Positions 36,104 to 48,653 of a stretch of DNA of 64,000 bases are shown here, piece by piece; the stretch's first letter is position 1; each line of letters starts with the position of its first letter. Both the position numbers and the translations under genes were made by a program. The DNA lies in NCBI GenBank assembly GCA_036365455.1, contig JAWQUS010000017.1, positions 8,680,001-8,744,000 on the forward strand, read 5' to 3'. The notes under the pieces were generated by a model. The model did not search any database and had not been told where the DNA came from. It was given only the letters and a program-made list of their open reading frames with translations. This DNA comes from Macrosoma leucophasiata (Eukaryota > Arthropoda > Insecta > Lepidoptera > Hedylidae).

Positions 36104-37025
36104 GTTTCTTTCACAAAGTTTCGTAGGAGATATAAATAAAAAGATAGCAATACCACAGATCACACTAAAAGAGAGGTCGCCCCTCCAAGAGGATGATAGA
36201 GATATGTAGGTATTTGACTCAAACTTTTGTTTGGAGTTTGAACTCCATTTTTACCTTCAAGCTTCTTGGTATCAATTTTGGAAATGATTTGATGTGATGT
36301 GACGTATGCGCCCAATGTACTCTGTGTGTTTAGACGTGGGTAACTCTTAACTGTTCCGAAAGATTGGATATCCAATGATATTTCAAATGCATAATTTAGA
36401 ACATTTTTCATTTCCCGAGCCATACATAGTTCTCAAACCCATTACAACGTTGTCATGGGGGAACGAGGAGCTGAAAGTGGGTCAATTTGGATATGGGCGA
36501 CGAAACACCTGAGTTAGTGCGCAGATGTGGACGATTATAATAACAGCTTCGTAGAAATTGTCCGAACGGCGGGGTCTAAGTTTTTCAAGACCCGCCCTAC
36601 GAATAAGACCAAAAAGATCCCCAGCCCAACTCTCAAGCTCATGGAGGAGAGGCGCGGTATGGTTCTGAAGTCCTCTGAAGATGCCTTAGTGTAAAGGCGG
36701 CTCAACAGACAGATCTCTAAGTCATTGACTCGCGACCTTCGGCGCATTAACAATACCGATAGTATTAAAAGCAGCCATAGAGCGGCACAAGGGCTCTAAA
36801 GTGTTCGCTAAAGATTTGTCACTAGGGCAAAGCCGTCTCACTAAGCTGAAATTAAGCTGTGTTTCTTTCACAAAGTTTCGTAGGAGATATAAATAAAAAG
36901 ATAGCAATACCACAGATCACACTAAAAGAGAGGTCGGCCCCCCAAGAGGATGATAGAGATATGTAGGTATTTGACTCAAACTTTTGTTTGGAGTTTGGAC
37001 TCCATTTTTACCTTCAAGCTTCTTG
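36104..37025. repeat. ~165-bp direct repeats bracketing a LINE fragment
   Basis: The segment 36104-36271 (GTGTTTCTTTCACAAAGTTT ... CTTCAAGCTTCTTGG) recurs at about 36861-37025 with only a few differences. Between them, at about 36540-36855, is a plus-strand LINE ORF2 fragment (linker region; ISKSLTRDLRRINN). The arrangement could be the ends of a non-autonomous element or a segmental duplication. Confidence 0.65.
36540..36855 (+). pseudogene. RTE-like LINE ORF2 linker fragment
   Basis: The plus-strand frame reads PSPTLKLMEERRGMVLKSS and then RQISKSLTRDLRRINN, interrupted by stops. This resembles the segment between endonuclease and RT in RTE-type LINEs. It has no function on its own. Confidence 0.45.
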
Positions 37026-37520
37026 GTGCTCTTATTTTATTTCATTTTCTTGGTGTATTTTTGAGTTATATTAAATAAAGTTGATGGCATTTTGTTTGAT
37101 AAAGGCTTTACAGTGCTCGTGTATAGTGAAATAGAATAGCAGTGCGAAAACACGTTTTTTCGCGTTCCTTTCAAAACTTCACTGTAAATGTTCTCGATTG
37201 AGTATCGATAGTATTGCAGCATGGCGATATTTTCGATAGTACTATCGCGCTTTCGACTATTTTTTCGAGGTCACGATAGTTCACAATACTTTCGATAGAC
37301 TATTACTATTTGAAACAACACTGGTCTCTACATATCTAAGTGATATATACGTTACTCTATGGTTCTGGTAAAGGTATGGGTACTCTGTGGTATGGGTAAA
37401 GTAGCCAGCCATCACTTATTATTACTGACGGACTGATAAATTGACTGACTTGGACTGACTCTGACTTTTACCTTTTACGTTGCTTAAGGGACTTGCGCCA
37501 GACTGAGCGATGCAATAAAA
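37025..37520 (+). repeat. A-tailed retroposon (family R2), copy 3, diverged and interrupted
   Basis: 37025-37190 aligns with the R2 copies at 8824 and 12391 from GGTGCTCTTATTTTATTT onward. About 200 bp of other sequence follows (37193-37390). The R2 3' part then returns from GTAAAGTAGCC to the A-rich tail at about 37515. The inserted part carries TATCGATA (37203-37210) and the 14-bp palindrome CGATAGTACTATCG (37234-37247). Confidence 0.65.
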
Positions 37521-38098
37521 TAAAATAAAAAGTGCATTTTCCTATCAATTATTTGTATTGTTGATTGATCAAATTCAAAATAAGAGTACATTGTTCAAAA
37601 TGATCAATTTGATCAGCCTTGAGCCTTGGCTGTAAAATAATTTCTGGATATGTAAGTACTGAAGTTTTCTTGTTTTGAAATATTGTGATTGAATTGATTC
37701 AATTGCTTATTTTGCAAATTGATGGATAACAGAATTTGCAGAAATTGCAGTGCAGATTGCAGATGATCTGTGGCTGTATTCAACTTCTCAGGGTGTTCAG
37801 GTTGTTCTATTCTTTCAGTTCCTAACTATTAAATAGGTACTATGCTACTAATACTACTAGTACTACTGTTAGAGAATATAAAATGATCTCCTGGTTCTGG
37901 TTTAGCATTGTCAATTGTCAATGTGGTCTAATTTATGTTTGCAGTCACAAAGTTTTTAGGTTTATAAGACATGATCTATTATCATTATTAGTTTAGCTTA
38001 TTTTCTAAGCTTTGTATTTCTTTACAGGTCGTCCAAAACTTAATTGATAACCTGCATATTATTGAATATTAAAAGTATTTTAGTGCCCAAAAGAGAAC

Positions 38099-41000
38099 AT
38101 GATTACTGTGTTAAAACGTGGGTGGAACAAATTTGTCGGAATAAGATTATGTTCATCAGTGACACCTGATATTGATATAAAATACTACTGTAATCCAGAG
38201 AATGTTGCAGAGATCAATGAAAATATAATGAAAAGGAAAGGCATTGGGGATGTCAATCGAGTTATAAATATCTCTAACAAATTAGGAACTATGTCACCTA
38301 ATGACGGATCATATTCTGCAGTGAGAGACAATCTGTTAAAAGAACTTGTCAATTTACCAAATAAGACTCATCCTATGGTTCAAAATTATAGTGACACACC
38401 GTATGTATTGCATGAAATAAATAAAAAAAAGAAATTTGATGTACATCCACCCTTAGAATTCAAAGAAATAACTGAAGCGTTAAACTTAATGAGGACTGAA
38501 AAGCTAGGTTATACCTGTGGTAACAAGAGTTACTATTACTTTGGCCAATTAGCAGAGTTAGAAGCAGCATTGATTAAGTATACAGTCTCAATTTTGCTGA
38601 AGAAAAATTTTTATTTGATATCTGTACCTGATATATTACCGAGTGATGTACTAAAAAGTTGTGGTATGACAGTTAATGAAGACCGGACACAGGTTAATTA
38701 TTTCATTAATTTTTAAATTGTAATCTCACCCCCTTATTCATAAACATACATTAGATACGTTGTAGCTATAGAATGCTTTGTCTTTCTCAGTTGCATTGTC
38801 AAATGTGCAGGATAGAAAAAGACAAAGGAGAGATTAGCAACACTAGCTAAAATATGATTATGAATAAGGAGGTTAGTGTCAATGACACTTAAATATATTT
38901 CAAAAAATTATTTGCAAATAATTCTGACCTCTGCATTCATTGACATGGGGTTAATCGTTGTATTGTCCAGTGTTTTTCCACATGTGGGTCGTAATCTCCT
39001 GGGAGTAGAGGGTTGTGAAGTCAATAAAAGTCCAGTAACTTTTTAACTCAATAAAACTTTAAAAGTAACTGGATATGTCATATCCATGTCGTCTCAAACT
39101 CAAACATTCATTTAATCACTTGGAAATAATAGAATTTGCTTGTGATAGGTCAAATTACAAATATAAAATTAAAGCGAATAACAACTGAAACGTTGATTAA
39201 TATGTCAAAGTAAACTTAATAAAATAAATAATAGTCCGAAAATACTTGATGATAAAAATAGGTATCAACAGAATGTTCCATACTTTCTTTTACAAACTGC
39301 AAGATAAGAACCTGCCAAAACAAAACTAAGTAGGGTCTTTTCAAAATATGTTCCTTAAAACTATTTTCACAATATGTCACTTATAACTATGTTTTACAAT
39401 ATCAAGTACAACACACATTCATTTCACAAAATTATTGTTTAGTCTTGTGGAGCTAGACCGGCATTTGTCCAGGCATCTCTATCCTTTAGATAGTCATCGA
39501 GTCATTAGTACGCATTTTTACATAGTGTGCGTTTAATACATGACTTGAATTTATTATCTGTAAGTTCAAGAATGTTTGACGGAATTTTGATATAAAACTG
39601 TATACAACATGTTATGAAACATTTATGTGTTTTCATTGTTCAATTGTTCACATTTATTTTTATTTTTATTAAAGTGCTGCAGCAATTGATTAAGTATCAC
39701 TTTCTCTAACACTTTACTAATAACGGGAAGAACAGATACCGGCCTATAATTATTCGGGTCTTTACTATCCCCTGATTTAAATAATGGTACGACTTTGCTC
39801 AGTTTTAACAAATCTGGAAAGATTCCCTGCTCAATGCAAGTCGCTAATTTATGTCAGACTCCTAACTTTGCATTTTAGTAATACACACACATGTATACCT
39901 ATTTACATGCATAGAATGAGAATAGGAGAGTAAGCTAGGAGAGTTGCACATTTTTTTCTTACTATGGGGGATCTGTTTTAAAAATAGGCTTCAAAAACAG
40001 TGTTGTATACAAACAAATTTAATTAAGTACATCTGAAGTGATTTAGCATATTACTTATACAATACAATACAATAAATTTATATGGTAAATTTTAGATCTA
40101 CTCCTTAGATCCTGTTCATCATGGCCCTGATTTATATCTGTCTGGTACAGCAGAGATGTCTCTTGGGGGTCTATTGAAGAATACTATACATGATGTTACA
40201 GATCTTCCAATAAAACTTGCTGCTGTCAGTAGATGTTACCGAGCAGAGACATCAAATATTGTTGAAGAAAGAGGTACTTATAGGCAAGTAATAAATTATT
40301 AATTCATATTTACTTAGAATAGCATTAATGGCAACAGCATGTTTTCGTTGCAGTTCACATTGATGTTAAGTGATGACTGCAGCCTATAAACACACACAAA
40401 GAATAGAGGTCAAAATGCAAATGCGTTGCCACCTCGTGAGACCTTAGTTTTTATGACTCTGTGATAGTTTAAATATGTCATAAGTTTCTTTTTATTGCAT
40501 TTTTTAAATTGTAAGTTTATTTTTACTGCAATTCACATTGATGGTATTCAGTGAATAATGCAGCCTATAGACATCTAAAAGTGCAGATGCATTTTACAAA
40601 AAAAAATATCTGCATTGTCACCCACCCCTGAGCCCTTAGTAGTATCTAGTTTTGTCACTGTGGTAGTTATTACTGAGCCCTATATCTCTACCGTCTAACC
40701 TGAAACATGATACCATAGCACTACCATTGGACTGCAGGTAGAGCCACTTAATTGTTGACCTATTAAAAAAGTAAGATTAGGTAAGTACCAAATTGTTTTT
40801 TTTTTAATATAATTTGTTATGGGATAATAAATATCTTATATTCTCATTTAGAGTTCACCAATTCACCAAAGTGGAAATGTTTGTAGTAACCACACCTGAT
40901 CAGTCAGATGAAATGTTGGAATACATAAGGAACACTCAAGAAGAATTATTTACACCATTAGGGTTACATATGAAAGTTTTGGACATGCCTCCACATGAAT

Positions 41001-41709
41001 TAGGTGCCCCAGCTTACAGGTAATTTGATGAAATGTTTGTTTTGCTTTTTTATCTTCAAGTTGTATTAATTACTTCAGATATAATGATCCAAATGATGAT
41101 GATTTAAAAGAATAAATTGACACATGAGTTTGCTCACATAATCATCCTTTTGAAGATATCTATGCTTTTTATCCTGTTATTAAATTTTCTCTAACTGTTA
41201 TCAAATTGATCTCAACCTTACTTGTGTAATTATACTTACTAGTTTATCTTCTTTATCTGCTATATCTTTATCTTCTTATATACTCTTGAATTCTTAAAAA
41301 TACCTACTTACATAATCCTACACTTTACTCTGCTAGATTGATACTGTACTTAATTATTGAGTTCTGTATTACTTTACTTTAAATTATTTTCAGAAAATAT
41401 GATATAGAAGCATGGATGCCAGGGCGAAATAATTTTGGAGAAATTTCTAGTTGCAGCAACTGCACTGATTATCAGTCTAGAAGATTACATATTAAATATA
41501 CTAATGGACATACAGAAAATTATGTTCACACACTAAATGGAACTGCTTGTGCTATCCCAAGAATGCTCATAGCATTGTTGGAAACACATCAAGATCATAT
41601 AGGGAAAATACACATTCCTGAAATACTTCAACCTTTTATAAACCAACAGCATATATCTAAAAATAGTTTTGTACCCCAATTAAAGTTAATGAAACTAAAG
41701 AGTGTTTAA
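38099..41709 (+). CDS. SARS2: mitochondrial serine--tRNA ligase, four exons
   Basis: Class II synthetase that attaches serine to mitochondrial tRNA-Ser. Exons 38099-38692, 40096-40283, 40852-41019 and 41394-41709 join in frame to 421 residues. An in-frame TAG 18 bp upstream supports the ATG. The first 20 residues are basic and lack acidic residues, as in a matrix-targeting peptide. Motif 2 spans the exon 2-3 junction (CYRAETS ... [15 protein letters not shown], residues 245-271). Motif 3 is [19 protein letters not shown] (362-380) with the conserved Arg373. The Thr-Ala-Glu block (LSGTAEMSL, ~213) is present, so it looks catalytically competent, unlike the insect paralogue SLIMP. The second intron uses a GC donor. 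Other introns are GT-AG. Intron 1 contains a MITE and a LINE scrap. The gene converges on KRR1. Confidence 0.93.
38729..38872. mobile_element. 144-bp MITE (CCCCCTTATTCATAAAC ends), copy 1
   Basis: It is closely similar to the copy at 54187-54330. Terminal inverted repeats of about 16 bp begin CCCCCTTATTCATA. The flanks here are TCA and TTA, a diverged TWA-type target. It lies 36 bp inside SARS2 intron 1. Confidence 0.8.
39625..39843 (-). pseudogene. LINE reverse-transcriptase scrap in SARS2 intron 1
   Basis: The minus-strand frame contains [10 protein letters not shown] and [20 protein letters not shown], a classic RT block. Both sides are lost, and it is antisense to SARS2. Confidence 0.75.
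40284..40285 (+). other. GC 5' splice site of SARS2 intron 2
   Basis: The exon ends TATAG and the intron starts GCAAGT, a perfect match to the GC-type donor consensus. Joining to AG at 40850-40851 restores Tyr-Arg-Val-His in motif 2. No nearby GT donor keeps the frame. Confidence 0.85.
40340..40690 (-). repeat. two partial R1 repeat copies in SARS2 intron 2
   Basis: Reverse-orientation fragments at about 40345-40470 and 40520-40690 share CAGTTCACATTGATGTTAAG and CAGATGCATT with family R1. Both are truncated and diverged. Confidence 0.6.
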
Positions 41710-41721
41710 AAAAACTTGCAT

Positions 41722-41727
41722 TTTATT
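41722..41727 (-). terminator. KRR1 polyadenylation signal AATAAA
   Basis: It lies 28 bp past the KRR1 stop on the minus strand and 13 bp past the SARS2 stop on the plus strand. The KRR1 transcript end must therefore overlap the SARS2 3' region. Confidence 0.55.
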
Positions 41728-41754
41728 TACATTTTATCATTGTCAGCCTGTTTC

Positions 41755-42994
<1,240 letters not shown>

Positions 42995-43196
42995 TTTTTT
43001 TTTTTTTTTTAATGGCATTGTATGTTGTACTTATGCCAATGACAAACTAGGGAAACTTTTCATTTATTTAAAATTCCTACAAATAACGGAATTTTGAACG
43101 AATCATTTAGGAAAGTAAGATAATGAGATAGGTAAAAATATAGAAGGAAGGAAAAGTCTAAATATAAGTATGATAAGTAATATGTAACAAATAAAA

Positions 43197-46100
43197 TTAT
43201 AATTTAATATTGTTTGATAATATATATTCATATAAAATTTTATATATATTAATAGAGTTGTAAAATAATAAGCAAGATAAGGATGAAGGAAATGGAACTT
43301 GGAGGGCTATAAGAGATTTATAAAATATGGAATGATCATAAGAAGGACAGGAGAAAAAGAGGTGGTTCGCATCACCAATTTCAGCTCCGCACTCACAATT
43401 GGGTTCCCGAACTATATTAAGTCGATGAAGGTGATGAGGAGTTGCGGTATGATTCAATCTCATTCTAGTGATAATACTCGAACATCTTCTATCAAAATTC
43501 ATTGAAAAGAACCACGGCTTACGGGGGATGTTTGGTTGAATAGCACGATAAAATTTGCCTTTGTCTTTTGAACTGCTTGCCCATGATTGTTCCCAAGAAG
43601 ATAAAAGGAACGTTTTCGGGAGAGAACTCAAATCAGGACAGTATATTTTGTATGGATGTACGTCTCCACCGTACACAGCCTCATTCGCAAGTTCGTCGGC
43701 TTTTGTATTACCAGAGATACCACAATGTCCCGGAATCCACGCAAACTGTACAGAGTAACCTTTGATACAACACTGAAGTAACAATTTGCGAATTTCAAAA
43801 ATTATAGGGTGTTGGGGGCTCATTTTAAAAGGAAATTTTTGAATAGCTTGTAATGCACTTAAGGAATCGGAGAATACAATGGTTTTATTCAATTTGCATG
43901 TAAGAATATATTCAATAGCTTTAAAAAGTCCAAAACACTCGCCAACACTCCACAACACCCTGAAAATACAGTCGATTCAGGGGGCAATTTAATTTTCTGG
44001 ACAATATTAAATTTGCTGTGATAAACGCCTACACCAACACATTTCGTCTCGTGTTTAGAGGCATCCGTATAAATTGCGTGGTATTCATAAAATCTTTCTT
44101 CAAGAACGGCATTAAAAACGATATTAGCATTGTGCTCTTTCCGAATCCCCATATTATAATGAACGATGGGTACTTGTGACAAAGAATCATAAGCGCAAGA
44201 AAAAATAGGAAGAGTTGCGGATCTGTGGACAGGTGCAGAAAGAGCATTGAACTTTCGAAAACTAACAACTAAACAAGGAGGAGGTTTATGTGCCCAGTAA
44301 GATTGAGTATCAACATATTCGGAAAGTTTTTTAAGCTTATTAAAGAGAGGATGATTATCAAACTGAATACAGCGAAAGAAATATTTGTCACATAAATATT
44401 GGCGTCTTAGGTGTAGTGGTGGATCACCACATTCTATTTGAAGAGCATTAATCGGACTAGATATCATTGCGCCACATATAATTCTTAATGATTTTGATTG
44501 TATTCTGTTTAATTTGTTGAACGCCGTTGTGTTACATGGTTCCAATAGAAAGGTTCCATAGTCTAGGACACTCCTTACTAAAGCATTATAAATTAGTTTT
44601 AAATAGAACGGATGAGATCCCCACCATACGCCCGATAAACATCTTATCATGTTTAAATGTTTCTCACATTTATTAGACACGTGATCACAATGAAACATAC
44701 CAGAAAGTTTCTTATCCAATATCACTCCTAAAAATTTGACACTGGTTTTTATCGGTATAGGAACATTATCATAGAACACGTCGATAGCAAGAGGCCGACG
44801 CATACGGGAAAACAGGACCACGGAGCTTTTGGAAGTAGACAACTGCAGCCCATTAATATCAAGCCATTTTTTTAAGGCACTTAAAGATGATGATAATTCA
44901 TTGGCAGCCAGATTTACATCTTTATTAATGGAATAAATGAGGAGGTCATCAGCATATTGTAATGTAGATACCTGATCTCCAAGGGAGGATTCCAAATCAT
45001 GCGTATAAATATTGTACAATAATGGACTTAGTACAGAGCCCTGGGGAAGCCCCCTCGATACCAATCGATAATGATCGGCTTCGTTGTTAGTTAAGCGCAA
45101 AGACCTGTCAGTTAACATATCCGAAATAAAATTAATAAACAGTTTTGGAACATTCAGATTAATCAATTTTTGGATTAGAATTGGAACTTCTACATTGTCA
45201 TACGCAGAATTTAAATCCAAGAAAGCAGCTAATACTGATTCGTTTTTTGAGAACGCCAATCTTATATCTGTAGTGAATATACTTAAGCTGTCTATTGTGC
45301 CTTTGCCTTTCCGAAAGCCATATTGACTTTGACTTAAAACTCTATTTGATTCGATGAGCCATTCGAGTCTATTTTTTATGAGATGTTCAGAAATTTTTAT
45401 TAATACCGAAGAAAGAGCTATAGGACGATAAGATGAAACAAGAGAAGGATCCTTATTTGGTTTCAATATTGGAATTATTATTTGGCACTTCCAATCCGTT
45501 GGAATTTTACTAGTTAAAATAACAGAATTAATTATGTCCAAATAGTATGATAGAGAATTATAGCTAAGACGGTTTAAAAAAGAATATGAGATATTATCTG
45601 GACCTGGAGCAGAATCTCTAACGTGTTCCAGAACACTTTTTAATTCTGGATATGTAAACGGGGCACTGAGGTCAGTTAGTTCAGCTTGAGGAATTTCGAA
45701 TCTCGGTATTAATTGATGGACTGAAGGAGATGCAATCATGTCTAAAAATGGAACTGTTATCGAAGTAGGAATATAGCACGATGGAGAATCATCAATGCCG
45801 CACCGAAATCTTCGAATATTGCGCCATACTAATGATGGTGGAGTATTAGGCGAAATTGTTGCGCAAAATTTTTTCCAACTCTCCTTTTTTTTAAGTTTAA
45901 ATAATTTCTTAACGCCACATAATATGTTTTTTAAATTTAAGTAATTCTCCATCGACATCTCTTTTTTATATTTTGATTCTGCATTCTTTCTTATTATAAT
46001 GGCCTCCCTACATTCACTATCCCACCAAGGCGGACATGGAATTTTTGAAATATGTTTCTTAATCGGAAATGTTTCATTAGCAACTTCTACGATAGCATTC

Positions 46101-46912
46101 GCAAGAGATTTAGCTCGACAAGAAACACTTGATGACGGAGATATTAATGCGAGCTTTTGATCAACTTTAGAACTATATTTTTACCACGTCTCCTCTGATA
46201 CATTATATAAAATGTACTTGGTGCGATATTGTTTTTTTATATTATGATGTATCTTTTTTTCAGGAACAGAAATTAGAACTGGGTAGTGATCACTTCCAAA
46301 TGTGGACGGTAGTGTGGACCAAGATAATATGGAAGCTAAGTTTGGAGTACAAATTGATAGATCAACAACACTTTTACCCTCATTAGGTCTTGTATGTCTA
46401 GTAGGTGCACCTGTGTTAATAATACATAGATCATGGGCGTCCAAAATTTCCAAAAGTCTTTCGCCATTATGATTTGTACATGAACTTCCCCACGATACAT
46501 GTTGACTATTAAAATCTCCTAAAATTAAATATGGTTTTGGGAGAGAAGACAATAAATTACTAATTGCATGGAAAGTTGCAGGGTTTGGGTGTGGAATATA
46601 CAATGATACAAAACAAATATTATCTACAGTAACTGCTATTACTGAAAAATCAGAACTATGAGCCGGTATAATTACCGGTTTAAATAAAATTGACTTTTTA
46701 ATGAGTATGGCAACTCCCCCATACCCGTCAGAACGATCTTCTCTAATTATATTATAACCTCTTAATTTGAAAGAAAATTCTGGCTTAAGCCAGGTTTCAG
46801 AAAGGGCTAATAAAAAAGGGGTAATAGGGGTATAAGAATTTATTAAATATATCAAGTCACTTTTGTTACTGATGATACTTCGGCAGTTCCACTGGATGAT
46901 GTTGTTGGCCAT
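43197..46912 (-). pseudogene. LINE ORF2: endonuclease, RT, RNase H, two lesions
   Basis: ORF2 starts with ATG at 46912 (MANNIIQWNCRS), overlapping the end of ORF1. The APE endonuclease shows QWNCRS, ALSETWL, GDFNSQHVSW, DLSICTPN and FGSDHYP. It runs into TAA at 46183-46181, and the same frame continues past it. The reverse transcriptase (45958-43889) has YRPIALSSV, FRKGKGTIDSL, LDLNSAYDNV, GLPQGSVLSPLLY and the YADD box. RNase H starts with YTDASK; a frameshift near 43930 shifts to a second frame with FSDSLSALQAI and WIPGHCGISGNTKADELANE. The C-terminal CECGAEIGDANHLFFSC is a Cys/His motif common in I-type ORF2. Only these two lesions were found. Confidence 0.9.
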
Positions 46913-48425
46913 TGTGGACACCAAAATTTTGTAATATAAGTTCAAACGATTTGGCAGCGTTGGGCGGTACAGGAATATTAAATTGTGATAATGTTTTCAA
47001 TAGGGCTGTAATAATATTTGTGGATAGGCATTCATCCAACGAGTCGTTATTGGTGTTCGAATTTATTACACACCCATTGGGTGGAGGTGGCATATTATAA
47101 TCTCTGATTAAATTGGAATGTGTATGTTTATCATATCCTTGACCCAGTTTTGGGGAAGGACGAGGTTTTAAAAACACTGTTTTTTTATAAGAGTTCATCT
47201 TGTTGCCGTTATGGACAGGAAAGCTATTATTATCCGAATTTGATGGAGATGGAGATGATAACACATGAGCATATGATTTTGAAATGGGAGGAAAATATTT
47301 GGATGTTTCAGCATACGAAACACAATTTTGAGCCATATGAATTTTAATTTCTTTCTGCCTTACAAATTCCGGGCATGTTTTACTATTGGCCATATGTGGC
47401 CCTGAACACAAACAACAGTACACATCTTCGTTTTGAACATTGCAGGAATCACCCCGATGTTCCTGTCCACATTTAAAACAAATAGGTTTAGATCTACATT
47501 GATCTTTTGTATGTCCATAACGGCAACAATTAAAACATTGGATTGTGGGGAATATGTACAAATCAACAGGCAGAGCATTATAACACATATAAATGCGTTT
47601 TGGTAAAATCTGTCCATCAATGGACACCACGATAGACTGTGAAGGCTTCCACACAGGAGAACCATCAATGATGACTTTATAATTTAAGCGTCTGACCTTA
47701 ATAATGTTGCCACAGCCGATTGGAACTGATAAATTTGTTACAATTTCCTCTGGGGTCCAGTCAGATGGAACACCCTTTATTAAACCATGTCGGGTTATAT
47801 TAAATGATGGAATAAATGCTTTCAATTTGTTTGTTGCTAACATGTTGGAATTTAAAAATGAGTTTGCATCCTCATAGTTAGAAAAAGATAATGCAATTCT
47901 ATTTCTGCCCAGACGCTTAACACTTCCATTTAAAATATTCTTGAAATTATTTTTTTTAAGAAAATTGCCGAAACTTATAGGGTGCAGAGTGGAGCCGTCA
48001 TTGGGGGAAGATTGAATTTTTTGGACATGCAGTGTAAAAGGAGAAGCATCAGTAGAGTTATATAATCGCCGTCCAGAATGAGAGATATCACTAGCAGTGT
48101 TGTTAGGTGTATTTGATTTTATATTATTATTATCTGTATGAACAGAGGAATCCAATAATTGTGAGTGAGAAGGTTGATCATTGATGTTAGTTTGTTCAGA
48201 AGAGATATCCTCCTCCAAGCATCGACAGCCAATGTCTGATTGGCCACCTAAATGTTTCCTTTTTTTTTTGTTACAATGCTTACATATCCTTTGCAATCGA
48301 CTTCTTTTTCTAGAAGAATGTGAAATGGAGCTATCGGTGTCGATGCTCGACTCGTTATCGCATTCTATAGTCACATAATTTGAAGCATCAGGAACAGAAC
48401 CTCCGGGATCCGGAGGTTCATTCAT
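46866..48425 (-). CDS. LINE ORF1, gag-like nucleic-acid-binding protein
   Basis: An intact 519-residue frame from the ATG at 48425. The N-terminal half is Ser/Asn-rich and probably disordered, with a Lys/Arg patch and CKHCNKKKRKHLGG (~45). A central region with RRLNYKVIIDG and PKRIYMCYNALPVDLYI resembles the RNA-binding part of I/R1-type ORF1. Three zinc knuckles follow: CFNCCRYGHTKDQC, CFKCGQEHRGDSC and CCLCSGPHMANSKTC. It overlaps the start of ORF2 by about 47 bp in another frame, so ORF2 is probably translated by re-initiation. The protein would package element RNA. Confidence 0.9.
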   Translation of the reverse strand: MNEPPDPGGSVPDASNYVTIECDNESSIDTDSSISHSSRKRSRLQRICKHCNKKKRKHLGGQSDIGCRCLEEDISSEQTNINDQPSHSQLLDSSVHTDNNNIKSNTPNNTASDISHSGRRLYNSTDASPFTLHVQKIQSSPNDGSTLHPISFGNFLKKNNFKNILNGSVKRLGRNRIALSFSNYEDANSFLNSNMLATNKLKAFIPSFNITRHGLIKGVPSDWTPEEIVTNLSVPIGCGNIIKVRRLNYKVIIDGSPVWKPSQSIVVSIDGQILPKRIYMCYNALPVDLYIFPTIQCFNCCRYGHTKDQCRSKPICFKCGQEHRGDSCNVQNEDVYCCLCSGPHMANSKTCPEFVRQKEIKIHMAQNCVSYAETSKYFPPISKSYAHVLSSPSPSNSDNNSFPVHNGNKMNSYKKTVFLKPRPSPKLGQGYDKHTHSNLIRDYNMPPPPNGCVINSNTNNDSLDECLSTNIITALLKTLSQFNIPVPPNAAKSFELILQNFGVHNGQQHHPVELPKYHQ

Positions 48426-48653
48426 GATTGCCTAAATTATGTAATACTACCTATATACAAAATATTTTAAAAACTTACCAAATAAGGATATACAAGGTTC
48501 TAATTATCTACAATGAATATATACAAGTTTAAAATAGAAAATATGTACAGAATCTACTCCTCTAAATGATAACAATTAATTAAATAAAATTAGAGTCCAA
48601 AAAATACGCCCGCGCTTTTTCAAGTTTCCCGCCGTTTTCTCTGTGTGTACTTT

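Larger units (their letters stand above)
42995..48640 (-). mobile_element. full-length I-type non-LTR retrotransposon with 13-bp target duplication
   Basis: A 5.65-kb minus-strand insertion ends at the left in an A-run (T run on plus, to 43010). It is flanked by identical CTGTGTGTACTTT at 42982-42994 and 48641-48653. It carries ORF1 (gag-like, CCHC knuckles) and ORF2 with APE endonuclease, reverse transcriptase and RNase H. RNase H plus a three-knuckle ORF1 places it near the I clade rather than Jockey or CR1. The intact target duplication marks a recent, full-length insertion about 220 bp from the KRR1 start codon. Confidence 0.93.

Noticed and set aside
38099..41709. SLIMP (non-charging SerRS paralogue) instead of SARS2
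   Set aside because: Motif 2 and motif 3 arginines and the Thr-Ala-Glu block are conserved, and the C-terminal block [14 protein letters not shown] fits SARS2; still, a phylogeny would be decisive.
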